DNA from: Sphingomonas sp. JUb134
Lineage (GTDB): Bacteria; Pseudomonadota; Alphaproteobacteria; Sphingomonadales; Sphingomonadaceae
Length of the DNA: 64,000 bases
Assembly (NCBI RefSeq): GCF_004341505.2
Contig: NZ_SLYP02000001.1
Location: 1,623,001 to 1,687,000 of the forward strand
Direction: 5' to 3'
The translations under genes were made by a program, and so were the position numbers. The notes below the pieces were generated by a model. That model ran no database searches. It was not told the origin of the DNA and worked only from the letters and a program-made list of their open reading frames with translations. Below, piece by piece: positions 26,119-34,453 of the stretch. Position 1 is the stretch's first letter. The number at the start of each line of letters is the position of its first letter.

Positions 26119-26910
26119 ATGTCCAGCTTCGCGCCTTCGCACGCATCGCCCGCCGATTCGGCGCCTCGCATTGCCGTCCTCCTGATGGCGGTTCTGCAGA
26201 TCCTGACGCCGGTGCTTCCGTCGCTGGGGATCGGTGAGCCGATCGGTTCCCAGTCCGACGAGGTCCGGACGCTGATCACGCCGGCAGGCTGGGCGTTCTC
26301 GATCTGGGGCCTGCTCTACCTCGGATCGATGCTGTTCGCGATCTACCAGGCGCTTCCGGGGCAGCGGAACGACGCGTTGGTAGCGCGATTGCGGTGGCCC
26401 GCGGCAGGGGCGTTCCTGGGCAATGCCCTTTGGGCTGCCTACACGCAGGTTGCCGGGCTGACGGTGATCTCGGTGGTGATCATCGTCTGTGCGCTGCTGT
26501 GCCTCCTCACTGCCTATCGCCGCATCTCTGATTGGAAGCCGCGCTTCACAACTGGCCAGCGCTGGCTTGCGGTTCTGCCGCTGAGTGCGCTCGCGGCCTG
26601 GCTGACCGCGGCGACCATCGTGAACATCGCGGCGGCGCTGCGCTTTCACGGGGTGGAGCTCGAAAACGGTGCGGTGGTGACGGCGCTGGTCGTGCTGGTG
26701 GGCGGCATCATCGCGGCAGCGGCGCTGATCCGCGGCTGGGGCAACCCGCCCTTTGCGCTCGTATTCCTCTGGGCGCTTGCCGCCATCTATGCTTCCGGCG
26801 GGCAGCAGGCCGGCGTCGTCGCGGCCTCCACTGCGGCCGCCGCGCTGCTCGTCGTCGCTGGCGCTTTGCTCGGTCTTCGGCGTACTGGCGCTTCTCGCTG
26901 GTTCGGGTAA
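26119..26910 (+). CDS. Tryptophan-rich multi-helix membrane protein
   Basis: This 263-residue protein has about seven hydrophobic segments, with Trp concentrated near helix ends (GWAFSIWGLLYLGSM, ALWAAYTQVAGL, LAAWLTAATIVN, WGNPPFALVFLWALAAIYASGG). The WAFSIWGLLY motif is reminiscent of the TspO/MBR superfamily and of larger tryptophan-rich relatives. It is not a canonical TspO (which is about 155 residues). Function is unknown. Confidence 0.6.
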   Translation: MSSFAPSHASPADSAPRIAVLLMAVLQILTPVLPSLGIGEPIGSQSDEVRTLITPAGWAFSIWGLLYLGSMLFAIYQALPGQRNDALVARLRWPAAGAFLGNALWAAYTQVAGLTVISVVIIVCALLCLLTAYRRISDWKPRFTTGQRWLAVLPLSALAAWLTAATIVNIAAALRFHGVELENGAVVTALVVLVGGIIAAAALIRGWGNPPFALVFLWALAAIYASGGQQAGVVAASTAAAALLVVAGALLGLRRTGASRWFG

Positions 26911-27005
26911 GTTCTTGTGAGAACGACTTTCCGGTAAGCCGAACGCCGCAAGAAGCCTTGTGCAGGGAAGCTCCGTGATCCGCAGGTGAGGAGGTACCGT
27001 CTGCC

Positions 27006-27806
27006 ATGAGGCCGAGCGACGCACTCAGATATACCGGAAGGGCGTTATCGCTTGCCCTGCTCGCGACGGGCCCCGCGGCATATGCCCAGGAGGAGAGCGA
27101 GGAACGCGCTCCGTGGAGGACCCGGATCGCACTGGGGCCTCAGCTCGTGCCGAGCTTTCCGGGATCCGACTCGGTCAGCGTGCGCCCGCTGATCGACATC
27201 GCCCGCGCCCGGGGCGATGATCCGTTCCCATTCGAGGCGCCGGACGAGGGCTCCGGTCCCATTCTGGCGCGCAGCAACGGGTGGCAGTTCGGCGTCGCAT
27301 TCGGGTTCGAAGGCGATCGCTCGCGCAACGATACCGACGGGGTGCTGCCCAAGGTCGGCTTCACCGTCGAACTCGGCGGGTTCGTGCAATATGAGGTGGC
27401 GCCAGCGTTCCGCCTCCGGACCGAGTTCCGGCAGGGGTTGGGCGGCCATGAAGGGCTGATCGGTACCGTAAGTGCAGACTATGTCGCGCGCGACGGCGAC
27501 CAGTGGCTGTTCTCCCTGGGGCCGCGCGCCACCTTCGCCAATGGTCGCTACCACCGCGAATACTTCGGCATCAGCGAGGAGACCGCGGCAACGACGGGGC
27601 TGCCCGCATACGACGCGGAGGGCGGCTTGCAATCGGTAGGGGGGACGGCCGGCCTCATCTTCCAGGTGACCCCACGCTGGGGGCTTTACAGCTACGCCAA
27701 GTACGACCGTCTGGTGGCGGATGCCGGCCGCTCCCCCGTCGTGCGCAACTTCGGCTCGCGCGACCAGCTGTCGGGCGGCGTCGCCTTGAGCTACACCTTC
27801 CGGTAA
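27006..27806 (+). CDS. MipA/OmpV family outer-membrane protein
   Basis: This 266-residue protein has a signal peptide (LSLALLATGPAAYAQ), then the family start RTRIALGPQLVPSFPGSDSVSVRPLID and a barrel of alternating strands ending with a terminal aromatic (YTFR). The start has a strong GAGGAGG site. MipA/OmpV proteins are outer-membrane beta-barrels with an interactome role for murein enzymes in E. coli; a scaffold or pore function is likely. Confidence 0.87.
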   Translation: MRPSDALRYTGRALSLALLATGPAAYAQEESEERAPWRTRIALGPQLVPSFPGSDSVSVRPLIDIARARGDDPFPFEAPDEGSGPILARSNGWQFGVAFGFEGDRSRNDTDGVLPKVGFTVELGGFVQYEVAPAFRLRTEFRQGLGGHEGLIGTVSADYVARDGDQWLFSLGPRATFANGRYHREYFGISEETAATTGLPAYDAEGGLQSVGGTAGLIFQVTPRWGLYSYAKYDRLVADAGRSPVVRNFGSRDQLSGGVALSYTFR

Positions 27807-27831
27807 GCCGGCGCGGCTGACGGGCGCGGCA

Positions 27832-29127
27832 TTGCCGCGGCTCGTCCGGCCGACCTCCGGCGATGCATCGCCCGCACCTTCCATTAAGGCTTTCGCGGGA
27901 AGGTGCCGGACATGCACCGTTCAGGATCAGGGCACGGCCTCACCGGATTGTCTTGCGCCGAGGCAGGCGCAGATTGTAACGGGCCCCGCCCGCCACGGAG
28001 TTCCCTTCATTCCCCAGATTGCCGCCCTGCCGTATCGTTCCGAAGGTCCCACCAGGGACGCGTCCGTGCGCGTCCTGCTGGTCACCTCGCGCGAGACCAA
28101 GCGGTGGGTGATCCCGAAGGGCAACCTGGACAAGGGCGAGGCGCCGCATGCCGGCGCCGCGCGGGAGGCGGAGGAAGAGGCCGGTGTTCTCGGCCTCGTC
28201 TGCCCGACGTCGCTAGGATCGTATCGCTATCGCAAGCGGCGGCGCAACGGCGCCTCGCTGATGATCGACGTCGAGGTGTTTCCGCTGGCGGTCAGCCAGG
28301 AACTCGACAGCTGGAAGGAACAGTCGGAGCGCGAGCGTCGCTGGTTCAGCTTGCCCGAGGCTGCGGCCGCGGTCGAGGAGCCGGACCTGCGCGAACTGAT
28401 CCGTTCCTTCGGGCCTTCGGAAATGAAAGCAGCAATACGGCGCACCGATCTGCTCAGCACGGTGGCCGAAAAGTCTAAGGTGAATCGCATGTTCGGATGG
28501 TTTCAACGGCTGCTTCCGAAGACCGGAAATTTCTTCGATATGTTCGAGGCGCATGCCCGGACCGTGACGGCGGGTGCGGATGCGCTCGCGCGGCTGCTGC
28601 AGGACGGCAATCGCGACCACATCCAGGAGGTGATCGAGCGCGAGCACGACGCCGACGACATCATCCGCGAGGTGTTGCGCACCGTGCGCGAGACCTTCCT
28701 GACGCCGTTCGATCGCGGCGCGATCATCAGCCTGATCGGCTCGATGGACGACGCCATCGACGAGATGCAGGCAGCCGTGCAGGCGATCGACCTCTACGAG
28801 GTCACCGAGTTCGAGCAGGAGATGAAGGACATGGCGGCGATCATCGTCGACGCGTCCCGGATCACGGCAGAGGCGATGCCGCTGCTGCGCGACCTTGGAA
28901 GCAATGGCGGGCGTCTTCACGAACTGACCGAGCGCCTCGTCCGCATGGAAAGCCACGCCGACGAGATCCACACGGCGGGGCTGAAGCGCGCGTTCAAGGA
29001 ACTGGGGCCGGAGGATGCGTTGCGCTTCTCGGTCCAGCGCGAGATCTACAAGCATCTCGAGCGCATCGTCGACGCGTTCGAGGACGTGGCGAACGAGATC
29101 GACGGCATCGTCGTCGACCACGCCTGA
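27832..29127 (+). CDS. Nudix hydrolase fused in frame to a DUF47 (PhoU-like) domain
   Basis: One uninterrupted frame encodes two known modules. Residues about 60-200 form a Nudix domain with a complete Nudix box at about 97-119 (G, then E, REAEEEAG), and WVIPKGN before it. Residues 220-431 form a full-length DUF47/YkaA-type PhoU-like helical domain (MFGWFQRLLPKTGNFFDMFE... to ...VVDHA), the partner of Pit phosphate carriers. An internal ATG at 28489, preceded by AAGG at a fair distance, could also give the DUF47 domain alone. Upstream start is unclear (TTG 27832). Pit follows 9 bp downstream. Confidence 0.75.
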   Translation: MPRLVRPTSGDASPAPSIKAFAGRCRTCTVQDQGTASPDCLAPRQAQIVTGPARHGVPFIPQIAALPYRSEGPTRDASVRVLLVTSRETKRWVIPKGNLDKGEAPHAGAAREAEEEAGVLGLVCPTSLGSYRYRKRRRNGASLMIDVEVFPLAVSQELDSWKEQSERERRWFSLPEAAAAVEEPDLRELIRSFGPSEMKAAIRRTDLLSTVAEKSKVNRMFGWFQRLLPKTGNFFDMFEAHARTVTAGADALARLLQDGNRDHIQEVIEREHDADDIIREVLRTVRETFLTPFDRGAIISLIGSMDDAIDEMQAAVQAIDLYEVTEFEQEMKDMAAIIVDASRITAEAMPLLRDLGSNGGRLHELTERLVRMESHADEIHTAGLKRAFKELGPEDALRFSVQREIYKHLERIVDAFEDVANEIDGIVVDHA

Positions 29128-29136
29128 CGCGCCCCC

Positions 29137-30150
29137 ATGCACGAACTTGCCCTGCCGCTGCTGATCGGGTTGATCCTGGTCGCGCTTGCGTTCGACTTTC
29201 TGAACGGCCTGCATGATGCGGCGAACTCGATCGCGACGGTGGTGGCGACGCGGTTGCTGCGCCCGGTCCACGCCGTCGCCTTTGCCGCCGTCTTCAACTT
29301 CGCGGCCTATTTCCTGACGATCGCCTTTCCGGCCCTGCACAAGGTCGCCGACACGATCGGCCAGGGGCTGATCGACAAGGACCTGATCACGCCGGCGGTG
29401 GTGTTCGGGGCACTCGTCGGCGCGATGTTCTGGAACGTGGTGACCTGGCTGAAGGGGCTGCCGTCCTCGTCCAGCCATGCGCTGGTCGGCGGCATGATCG
29501 GCTCGGGCGTCGCCCATGCGGGACTGACCGGCATCCAGTGGAGCGGCCTCAACAAGACCCTCATCGCGATCGTGCTGTCGCCCACCATCGGCATGATCCT
29601 GGCGATGCTGGTGATGCTGATCACGAGCTGGCTGTTCTCCCGCGCCAGTTCGCGCACGGCGGAGCGGTCGTTCCGGGTCCTGCACCTTCTCTCGTCCGGC
29701 GCCTATTCGCTCAGCCACGGACTGAACGATGCGCAGAAGACGATGGGGATCATCACCGTGCTGCTCTATTCGACCGGCTATCTGCACGGCGCGTTCGAGG
29801 TGCCGCACTGGGTGGCGATCAGCTGCTACATCGCGATCGCGCTCGGTACGCTGACGGGTGGGTGGAAGATCATCGAGACGATGGGCTCGCGCATCACCAA
29901 GCTGTCACAGCACCAGGGGTTCAGCGCCTCCTTGGCCGGCTCTATCGTGCTGTTCTGCGCGTCGCTGCTCGGTATTCCGGTATCCACCACCCACACCATT
30001 ACCGGCGCGGTGATCGGGGCGGGTACCGCGCGGCGTGCCTCGGCAGTGCGCTGGGGCGTGGCGAGCAGCGTGGTGGTCGCCTGGGTCATCACCATCCCGG
30101 CGTCGGCCGCGGTCGGTGCGCTCTTCTACCTCCTGACGCGGCTGTTCTGA
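29137..30150 (+). CDS. Inorganic phosphate transporter, PitA family (PHO4)
   Basis: This 337-residue protein has ten or more predicted helices and two repeats of the PHO4 signature. The first is near FDFLNGLHDAANSIATVVATR and the second near AYSLSHGLNDAQKTMG. The central hydrophilic loop is short. It is a low-affinity Pi/H+ (metal phosphate) symporter in the inner membrane. The adjacent DUF47 domain upstream is the usual partner of Pit carriers. It provides a constitutive phosphate uptake route beside the Pst system further right. Confidence 0.92.
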   Translation: MHELALPLLIGLILVALAFDFLNGLHDAANSIATVVATRLLRPVHAVAFAAVFNFAAYFLTIAFPALHKVADTIGQGLIDKDLITPAVVFGALVGAMFWNVVTWLKGLPSSSSHALVGGMIGSGVAHAGLTGIQWSGLNKTLIAIVLSPTIGMILAMLVMLITSWLFSRASSRTAERSFRVLHLLSSGAYSLSHGLNDAQKTMGIITVLLYSTGYLHGAFEVPHWVAISCYIAIALGTLTGGWKIIETMGSRITKLSQHQGFSASLAGSIVLFCASLLGIPVSTTHTITGAVIGAGTARRASAVRWGVASSVVVAWVITIPASAAVGALFYLLTRLF

Positions 30151-30163
30151 ACGGCAGCCGCGC

Positions 30164-30976
30164 TTATCGCGGCAAGCTCGCGTCGAGCGCCTCAGCGATG
30201 GCACGCATGCCGTCGCGGTTGGGGTGGTACGGAACCGGACCTTTCCCCTCCGCTGCATAGCCACTCGTCCAGGGCTCCGCGTCACAGACGTCGTGTTCCC
30301 GCGACAGCGCGGAGGCGCGGATCAGGCCGGCGCCCGCCCGGCTCGCGGCTGCGGCGGTCGCTTCCTCCAGGCGGCCCGCCGTCCTCCGCAGCAATTCGGC
30401 CTGTTCCGGCGAGACCGGCGTTCCCGCACAGGGCTGACCGTCCGGCAGCAGGCTGAGATAGTCGACAAACACCAGCCGGGCACGCGGTGCGCGCCGATGC
30501 ACCTCGGCGGCGATGCGGTCGAAGCTCTGCGCGAGCCGCGTCCACGCCTGCTCGGTCGGCGGCTGCATCTCGCGCCCGGCCGAGGCGTTCATCAGGCTGC
30601 CGACATAGTTTACGTCGTTGCCGCCGATCGTGACCGTCACCAGCGCCGTGTCGGGCGTGAGCGCGTCCAGCTGCGCGGCCAGCTCGTTCCAGGAACCCAG
30701 GATGTGCGCCGTGGTAGCGCCCGAGCAGGTGACGTCGACCAGCGTCAGCCCGCGCATGCGGGCGAACTGGTGCGCGTAATTGTTCGTCGATCGGCCGCAG
30801 CGGGCAGCGGGGGTGGCGACAGGCTCGGGGATACCGGGGCCGGCCGCAAAGGAACTGCCCATCGCGACATAGCGGGCGCCCGCGCCGAGAGCGGGCGGGA
30901 CAGGCGCATGCGCGCACCCGGCGAGTGCCGCCAGGGGCAATGCGCATCCGAGCCAGCGGTTGATGGAACGGCGCAT
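30164..30976 (-). CDS. SGNH/GDSL hydrolase lipoprotein
   Basis: This 270-residue protein has a lipobox (LAALAGC, Cys at about 20) and SGNH blocks: block I YVAMGSSFAAGPG with the Ser nucleophile, block III TIGGNDVNY (Gly-Asn-Asp), and block V HPNRDGM with the catalytic His. The ATG at 30976 has a GAAGGAGAGG site. Likely an esterase or lipase on the outer membrane or periplasm. It is convergent with the phosphate carrier (13 bp between stops). Confidence 0.87.
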   Translation of the reverse strand: MRRSINRWLGCALPLAALAGCAHAPVPPALGAGARYVAMGSSFAAGPGIPEPVATPAARCGRSTNNYAHQFARMRGLTLVDVTCSGATTAHILGSWNELAAQLDALTPDTALVTVTIGGNDVNYVGSLMNASAGREMQPPTEQAWTRLAQSFDRIAAEVHRRAPRARLVFVDYLSLLPDGQPCAGTPVSPEQAELLRRTAGRLEEATAAAASRAGAGLIRASALSREHDVCDAEPWTSGYAAEGKGPVPYHPNRDGMRAIAEALDASLPR

Positions 30977-31047
30977 GATCCTCTCCTTCTCTGATGCGGA
31001 GGGTAGCGGCTCCGCCGAGAGGCACGCAACCTTTCCCACGGGCGCCC

Positions 31048-31073
31048 TTGACGTTCATGATACAAAGTATCAT
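31048..31073 (+). promoter_or_regulatory. Overlapping -35 and perfect palindrome, likely operator
   Basis: ATGATAC-AAA-GTATCAT is a perfect 7+3+7 inverted repeat at 31057-31073. A TTGACG at 31048-31053 abuts it. It lies in the 128-bp gap between the SGNH lipoprotein gene (minus) and the MerC-like gene (plus). A regulator bound here would block the rightward promoter. A Fur/Zur-type repressor is one idea, because MerC-like proteins are metal-associated; this is inference. Confidence 0.55.
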
Positions 31074-31104
31074 TTCCCGCGCTCGTTGGCGTTGAGGTGC
31101 AAGC

Positions 31105-31506
31105 ATGGAACGACAGATGGCCGCCCGGCGGCAGCAATGGCTGGACGGCGCAGCGATGGGGGCATCGCTGCTTTGCCTGGCGCACTGCCTGCTGCTGCCC
31201 GTGCTCATCGTCGCGGTCCCGATGCTCGCTGCGTTCCTGACGCTGCCGGAGAGCTTCCACGCGCTCGCTTTCGCCTTTGCCGTGCCGACGAGTGCGGTGG
31301 CGCTGGGGCTGGGCTTTCGCCGCCATCGCCACCCGCTGCCGCTGGTGATTGCCGCGCTCGGGCTGCCGCTGCTGGGTGCCGGCGCGTTTCTGCCCACCGG
31401 ACCCGTGGTGGAGACGGCGCTGAGCGTCGCCGGTGCGCTGCTGTTGGCCCTGGGACACGGCTGGAACTGGCACGCGAGCACCCGCCCGCCGGCCGTCGTC
31501 GGCTGA
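31105..31506 (+). CDS. MerC domain membrane protein
   Basis: This 133-residue protein has four predicted membrane helices and a Cys-containing first helix (MGASLLCLAHCLLLPVLIVAV), which carries the conserved cysteines of MerC-type mercury/metal transport proteins (CLAHC). A second helix pair follows after LTLPESFHAL. It probably moves a metal ion or thiophilic ligand across the membrane, but the exact substrate is unknown. The palindrome upstream suggests metal-dependent repression. Confidence 0.82.
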   Translation: MERQMAARRQQWLDGAAMGASLLCLAHCLLLPVLIVAVPMLAAFLTLPESFHALAFAFAVPTSAVALGLGFRRHRHPLPLVIAALGLPLLGAGAFLPTGPVVETALSVAGALLLALGHGWNWHASTRPPAVVG

Positions 31507-31507
31507 G

Positions 31508-32404
31508 CTAGAGCAGCACCGCATCCTTCGGGAGGAGCGGCGGCGGCAGATCGGTCCGTCCCACGGCTGCCAGCAGTTCCCGCTCCACCGTGCGGACGAG
31601 GGCGTCCAGCGGCAGGTCGTTCGTCTCCTGCCCGAACGGGTCTTCCATCTCATCCCCCAGCGCATCGAGCCCGAAGAAGGTATAGCAGACCACCAGTACG
31701 ACTAGCGGCGTCCACCAGCCTAGCGATTGCGCCAGCGCGAAGGGCAGCAGCAGGCAAAAGGTATAGGCCGTGCGGTGAAGAAGCAGCGAATAGGCGTAGG
31801 GCAGGGGCGTCGCCTTGATGCGTTCGCATCCGGCCTGCACCTGAGCCAGGCCGGTCAGCGGTTGTTCCAGCACCGAGTAGCGGATGTCGCTGATGTGGCC
31901 GTCCTGCACGAGCCGGCTGCATGTGCGCCCCACCGACCGCAAGGCCGCATCGGTCGGGTTCGGCTGGTCTGCCCAGTCCTTCCCGTCAAACCAAGGGAGG
32001 ATCGCGGCCGCTTCGGGCTTGCCGCGAAGGCGCGCTGCCAGACCGTGGCTGAACCCCACGAGCCCCATCAGCAGCGGCGTTCGGATCTCCGGCGCAAGGT
32101 GCGCGGTCTGGCGGGCGAAGGTGCGAACTTCGATGATCAGCTGGCCCCAGAGCTTCCGACCTTCCCACCAGCGGTCGTAGCACGCGTTGTTGCGGAAGCT
32201 CATGAAGATCGAGAGCGCGAGGCCGATCAGGGTGAAGGGTATCGCGCCGAGCTGTGTGAGTATGGCTGGCGTGCGCGCGGCGAGCAGCACGGCGGCGCTG
32301 GCGATCAGCAGCATCGCCGCCAGGCGAGGGGCGATGCTGCCGATGATCGATCCGCGTACGCGAAACAGGATATCCCACAGCGTGGGTCGACGAAGGACGA
32401 TCAT
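31508..32404 (-). CDS. Bestrophin family chloride channel-like protein
   Basis: This 298-residue protein has the bestrophin (RFP-TM/UPF0187) layout: N-terminal RPTLWDILFRVRGSII, helices around FTLIGLALSIFMSFRNNACYDRWWEGRKLW (the SFRNNACYDRWWEGRK block is diagnostic), and the C-terminal GDEMEDPFGQETNDLPLDALV segment. It is expected to form a pentameric anion channel in the inner membrane. Its stop is 1 bp from the convergent MerC gene's stop. Confidence 0.92.
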   Translation of the reverse strand: MIVLRRPTLWDILFRVRGSIIGSIAPRLAAMLLIASAAVLLAARTPAILTQLGAIPFTLIGLALSIFMSFRNNACYDRWWEGRKLWGQLIIEVRTFARQTAHLAPEIRTPLLMGLVGFSHGLAARLRGKPEAAAILPWFDGKDWADQPNPTDAALRSVGRTCSRLVQDGHISDIRYSVLEQPLTGLAQVQAGCERIKATPLPYAYSLLLHRTAYTFCLLLPFALAQSLGWWTPLVVLVVCYTFFGLDALGDEMEDPFGQETNDLPLDALVRTVERELLAAVGRTDLPPPLLPKDAVLL

Positions 32405-32468
32405 GGGCGATCCTCAGGAACGTTCCCCGCCGGTTCCGCCATATGCTTGAGTCGGTGCAAGCCCCTCG

Positions 32469-33455
32469 TCAACGACCGTAGATGCGGTCGAGCACCTCGG
32501 CACTGCGCACCAGTTCTTCCGCATCCTCGGTGAAGCGGGGCGAGCGGGCCAGGCGCTCGGCCCAGTCCGCGCCGGCGCGACCGCCCCACGCGTCCGGTGC
32601 CTCTGCAAGCAGATGCCGTGTGGTGCCCTCGAATCGTTCGGCGCGGAAGTCGTAGAAGGAGCCGTTGAGGTTGCGCAGCGCCGCGGCGCCCGCGGTGCCG
32701 TAGAAGCTTGCGTCGATCACCGCGTCCTGGCCGGCGGGCAGGCGCCACGAGCAGGCGAGGCGTACCACCGTACCGCCCGCCAGCATCACGGTGGCGACGG
32801 CATAGTCCTCCACCTGGCGATCTGGATCGGCGAGGGGGTGGCCCCCGCTCGACAGGTGAGACGTGACCTCCCGCACTTCCGGGAAGCCGAGCGTCCAGAG
32901 CGCCAGGTCGACCAGGTGCACCCCCAGGTCCATCACGCAGCCGCCGCCCGACAGAGCAGGATCGTAGAACCACGGCTTGTCCGGGCCATAGGCGTTGTGA
33001 AAGGTGAGGTCGATCGCGTGGACATGGCCGAGCGCGCCGTCGCGCACCAGCGGCGCAATTTGCTGCATGCCGGCGGTGAACCGGTAGGAGAAGTCCACCG
33101 ACAGCAGCCGGTCGGCTCGCCGCGCGGCATCGACCACCGCGCGCGCCTCGGCGGCGCTGCGGCCGAGCGGCTTCTGGCAGAAGACGGCGCAGCCCGCCTC
33201 CAGTGCCTCGATCGACTGGCTGGCGTGAAGCGCGCTCGGGCTCGCGATCACCACGCCGTCGAGGCCGAGCGCCAGCATCGCGCCGAGCGAATCGACCACC
33301 GCTGCGTCGGGGGCGAGCTTCTGCGCCTCCGCCACCATCTCGGGCGAGGGATCGCTGATCGCCGCCGCCTCGACCGCGCCGGTGGCGAGCATCGCCTCCA
33401 TGCGGTGGCGGCCGATCCAGCCGACGCCCAGGAAGCCGAGCTTCGGGCGGGTCAT
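32469..33455 (-). CDS. Gfo/Idh/MocA family oxidoreductase
   Basis: This 328-residue protein has a Rossmann start (LGFLGVGWIGRHRMEAM), then VIASPSALHASQSIEALEAG and the EKP-like block FCQKPLGRSAAEA, in which the usual Glu is replaced by Gln in the EKP position. The C-terminal beta-sheet domain has HNAYGPDKPWFYDPALSGGG and DLGVHLVDLALW with the conserved His. It oxidises or reduces a sugar or cyclitol using NAD(P). It is last of the five leftward genes and overlaps the medium-chain dehydrogenase gene by 4 bp. Confidence 0.85.
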   Translation of the reverse strand: MTRPKLGFLGVGWIGRHRMEAMLATGAVEAAAISDPSPEMVAEAQKLAPDAAVVDSLGAMLALGLDGVVIASPSALHASQSIEALEAGCAVFCQKPLGRSAAEARAVVDAARRADRLLSVDFSYRFTAGMQQIAPLVRDGALGHVHAIDLTFHNAYGPDKPWFYDPALSGGGCVMDLGVHLVDLALWTLGFPEVREVTSHLSSGGHPLADPDRQVEDYAVATVMLAGGTVVRLACSWRLPAGQDAVIDASFYGTAGAAALRNLNGSFYDFRAERFEGTTRHLLAEAPDAWGGRAGADWAERLARSPRFTEDAEELVRSAEVLDRIYGR

Positions 33456-34435
33456 GCGGCGTCTCCGAACGTCACCAGCGCCTTCACGAAGCCGTCGGGC
33501 TTGTCGCGCGTGGCAAGCAGCGCCTCGTCCAGCCGGTCGAGCGGATAGCGGTGGGTATAAAGCGGCGTCGGGTCGAGCCGACCGGAGGCCACCGCCTCCG
33601 CGGCTTCCCGCAGTCCGCGCAGGTTCACCGCTGGGTCGCGCTCGTGTGCGCTGGCAATGTCGATGCCCTTCCAGTTCCACATCTGCATGTTGACCTGGCG
33701 CGGGCCGTCCTGGTGATAGCCCGCGATCACCAGCCGGCCGCCCTCGCGCACCAGCTCGCCCGCCAGATCGAGCGGCCATTGCTTGCCGACGCATTCGATC
33801 ACCCGGTCGCAGCCGCGCCCGTCGGTCAGCCGCTTCACATCCTCCAGGATGCGCCAATGGTCGTCCATGACGATCGTCTCGGCCGCGCCATAGTGACGGG
33901 CGAGATCGAGCGACGACTGGCGACGCGAGATCGCGATCACCCGCGCACCCGCCTCCGTCGCCAGCCGCGTCAGCACCGCGCCCAGGAAGCCGATGCCGAC
34001 GATCGCCACCGTCTGCCCCGCCTGCACGTCGGCGCGGCGGAAGATGTTGAACGCGCAGCCCAGCGGCTCGCCGGGGAAGGGCTTGCCGGCCAGCGCCTCC
34101 GGAAGCTTCACCAGCGCGTCGACGTCGGCGACGTCATATTCGGCGTAGCTCTTGCCCGACAGCATCGCCACGCGGTCCCCGATCGCGACGCCAGTCACAT
34201 CGGACCCGAGCGCATCGACCACGCCCCAGCCTTCATGCCCCATGCCGCCCGGTTCGCCGGGGAACTGCGACCAGGGCTGGCCTTCGAACGGCTCGACGTT
34301 GGAGGCGCAGACGCCGCAGCCTTCCAGCTTCACCCGCACCTGGCCTGGGCCAGGCTCGGGCAGGGCGACCTGCTGCAGTTCCATGGTGGCGGGCGCGGCG
34401 AGCACCGCCGCGCGCATCGTTTCGGTCATCGTCAT
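33452..34435 (-). CDS. Medium-chain zinc-type dehydrogenase, sugar-locus member
   Basis: This 327-residue protein has the GroES-like domain with GVCASNVEPFEGQPW and GHEGWGVVDALGSDV (Cys, His-Glu) and a Rossmann motif GIGFLGAVLTRLA. The four-cysteine structural zinc lobe is absent, the loop being short (VAMLSGKSYAEY). That resembles the branch of the family acting on sugars and cyclitols. The stop overlaps the Gfo/Idh gene start (ATGA). It lies 18 bp past the glycosidase-like gene's stop. Confidence 0.83.
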   Translation of the reverse strand: MTMTETMRAAVLAAPATMELQQVALPEPGPGQVRVKLEGCGVCASNVEPFEGQPWSQFPGEPGGMGHEGWGVVDALGSDVTGVAIGDRVAMLSGKSYAEYDVADVDALVKLPEALAGKPFPGEPLGCAFNIFRRADVQAGQTVAIVGIGFLGAVLTRLATEAGARVIAISRRQSSLDLARHYGAAETIVMDDHWRILEDVKRLTDGRGCDRVIECVGKQWPLDLAGELVREGGRLVIAGYHQDGPRQVNMQMWNWKGIDIASAHERDPAVNLRGLREAAEAVASGRLDPTPLYTHRYPLDRLDEALLATRDKPDGFVKALVTFGDAA

Positions 34436-34453
34436 TCCTGGTTGGACCTAGGA

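Noticed and set aside
27903..28478. Alternative frame upstream of the Nudix domain as a frameshifted N-terminus
   Set aside because: It carries none of the Nudix motifs and lies in a different frame; no evidence of a frameshift in the box itself.
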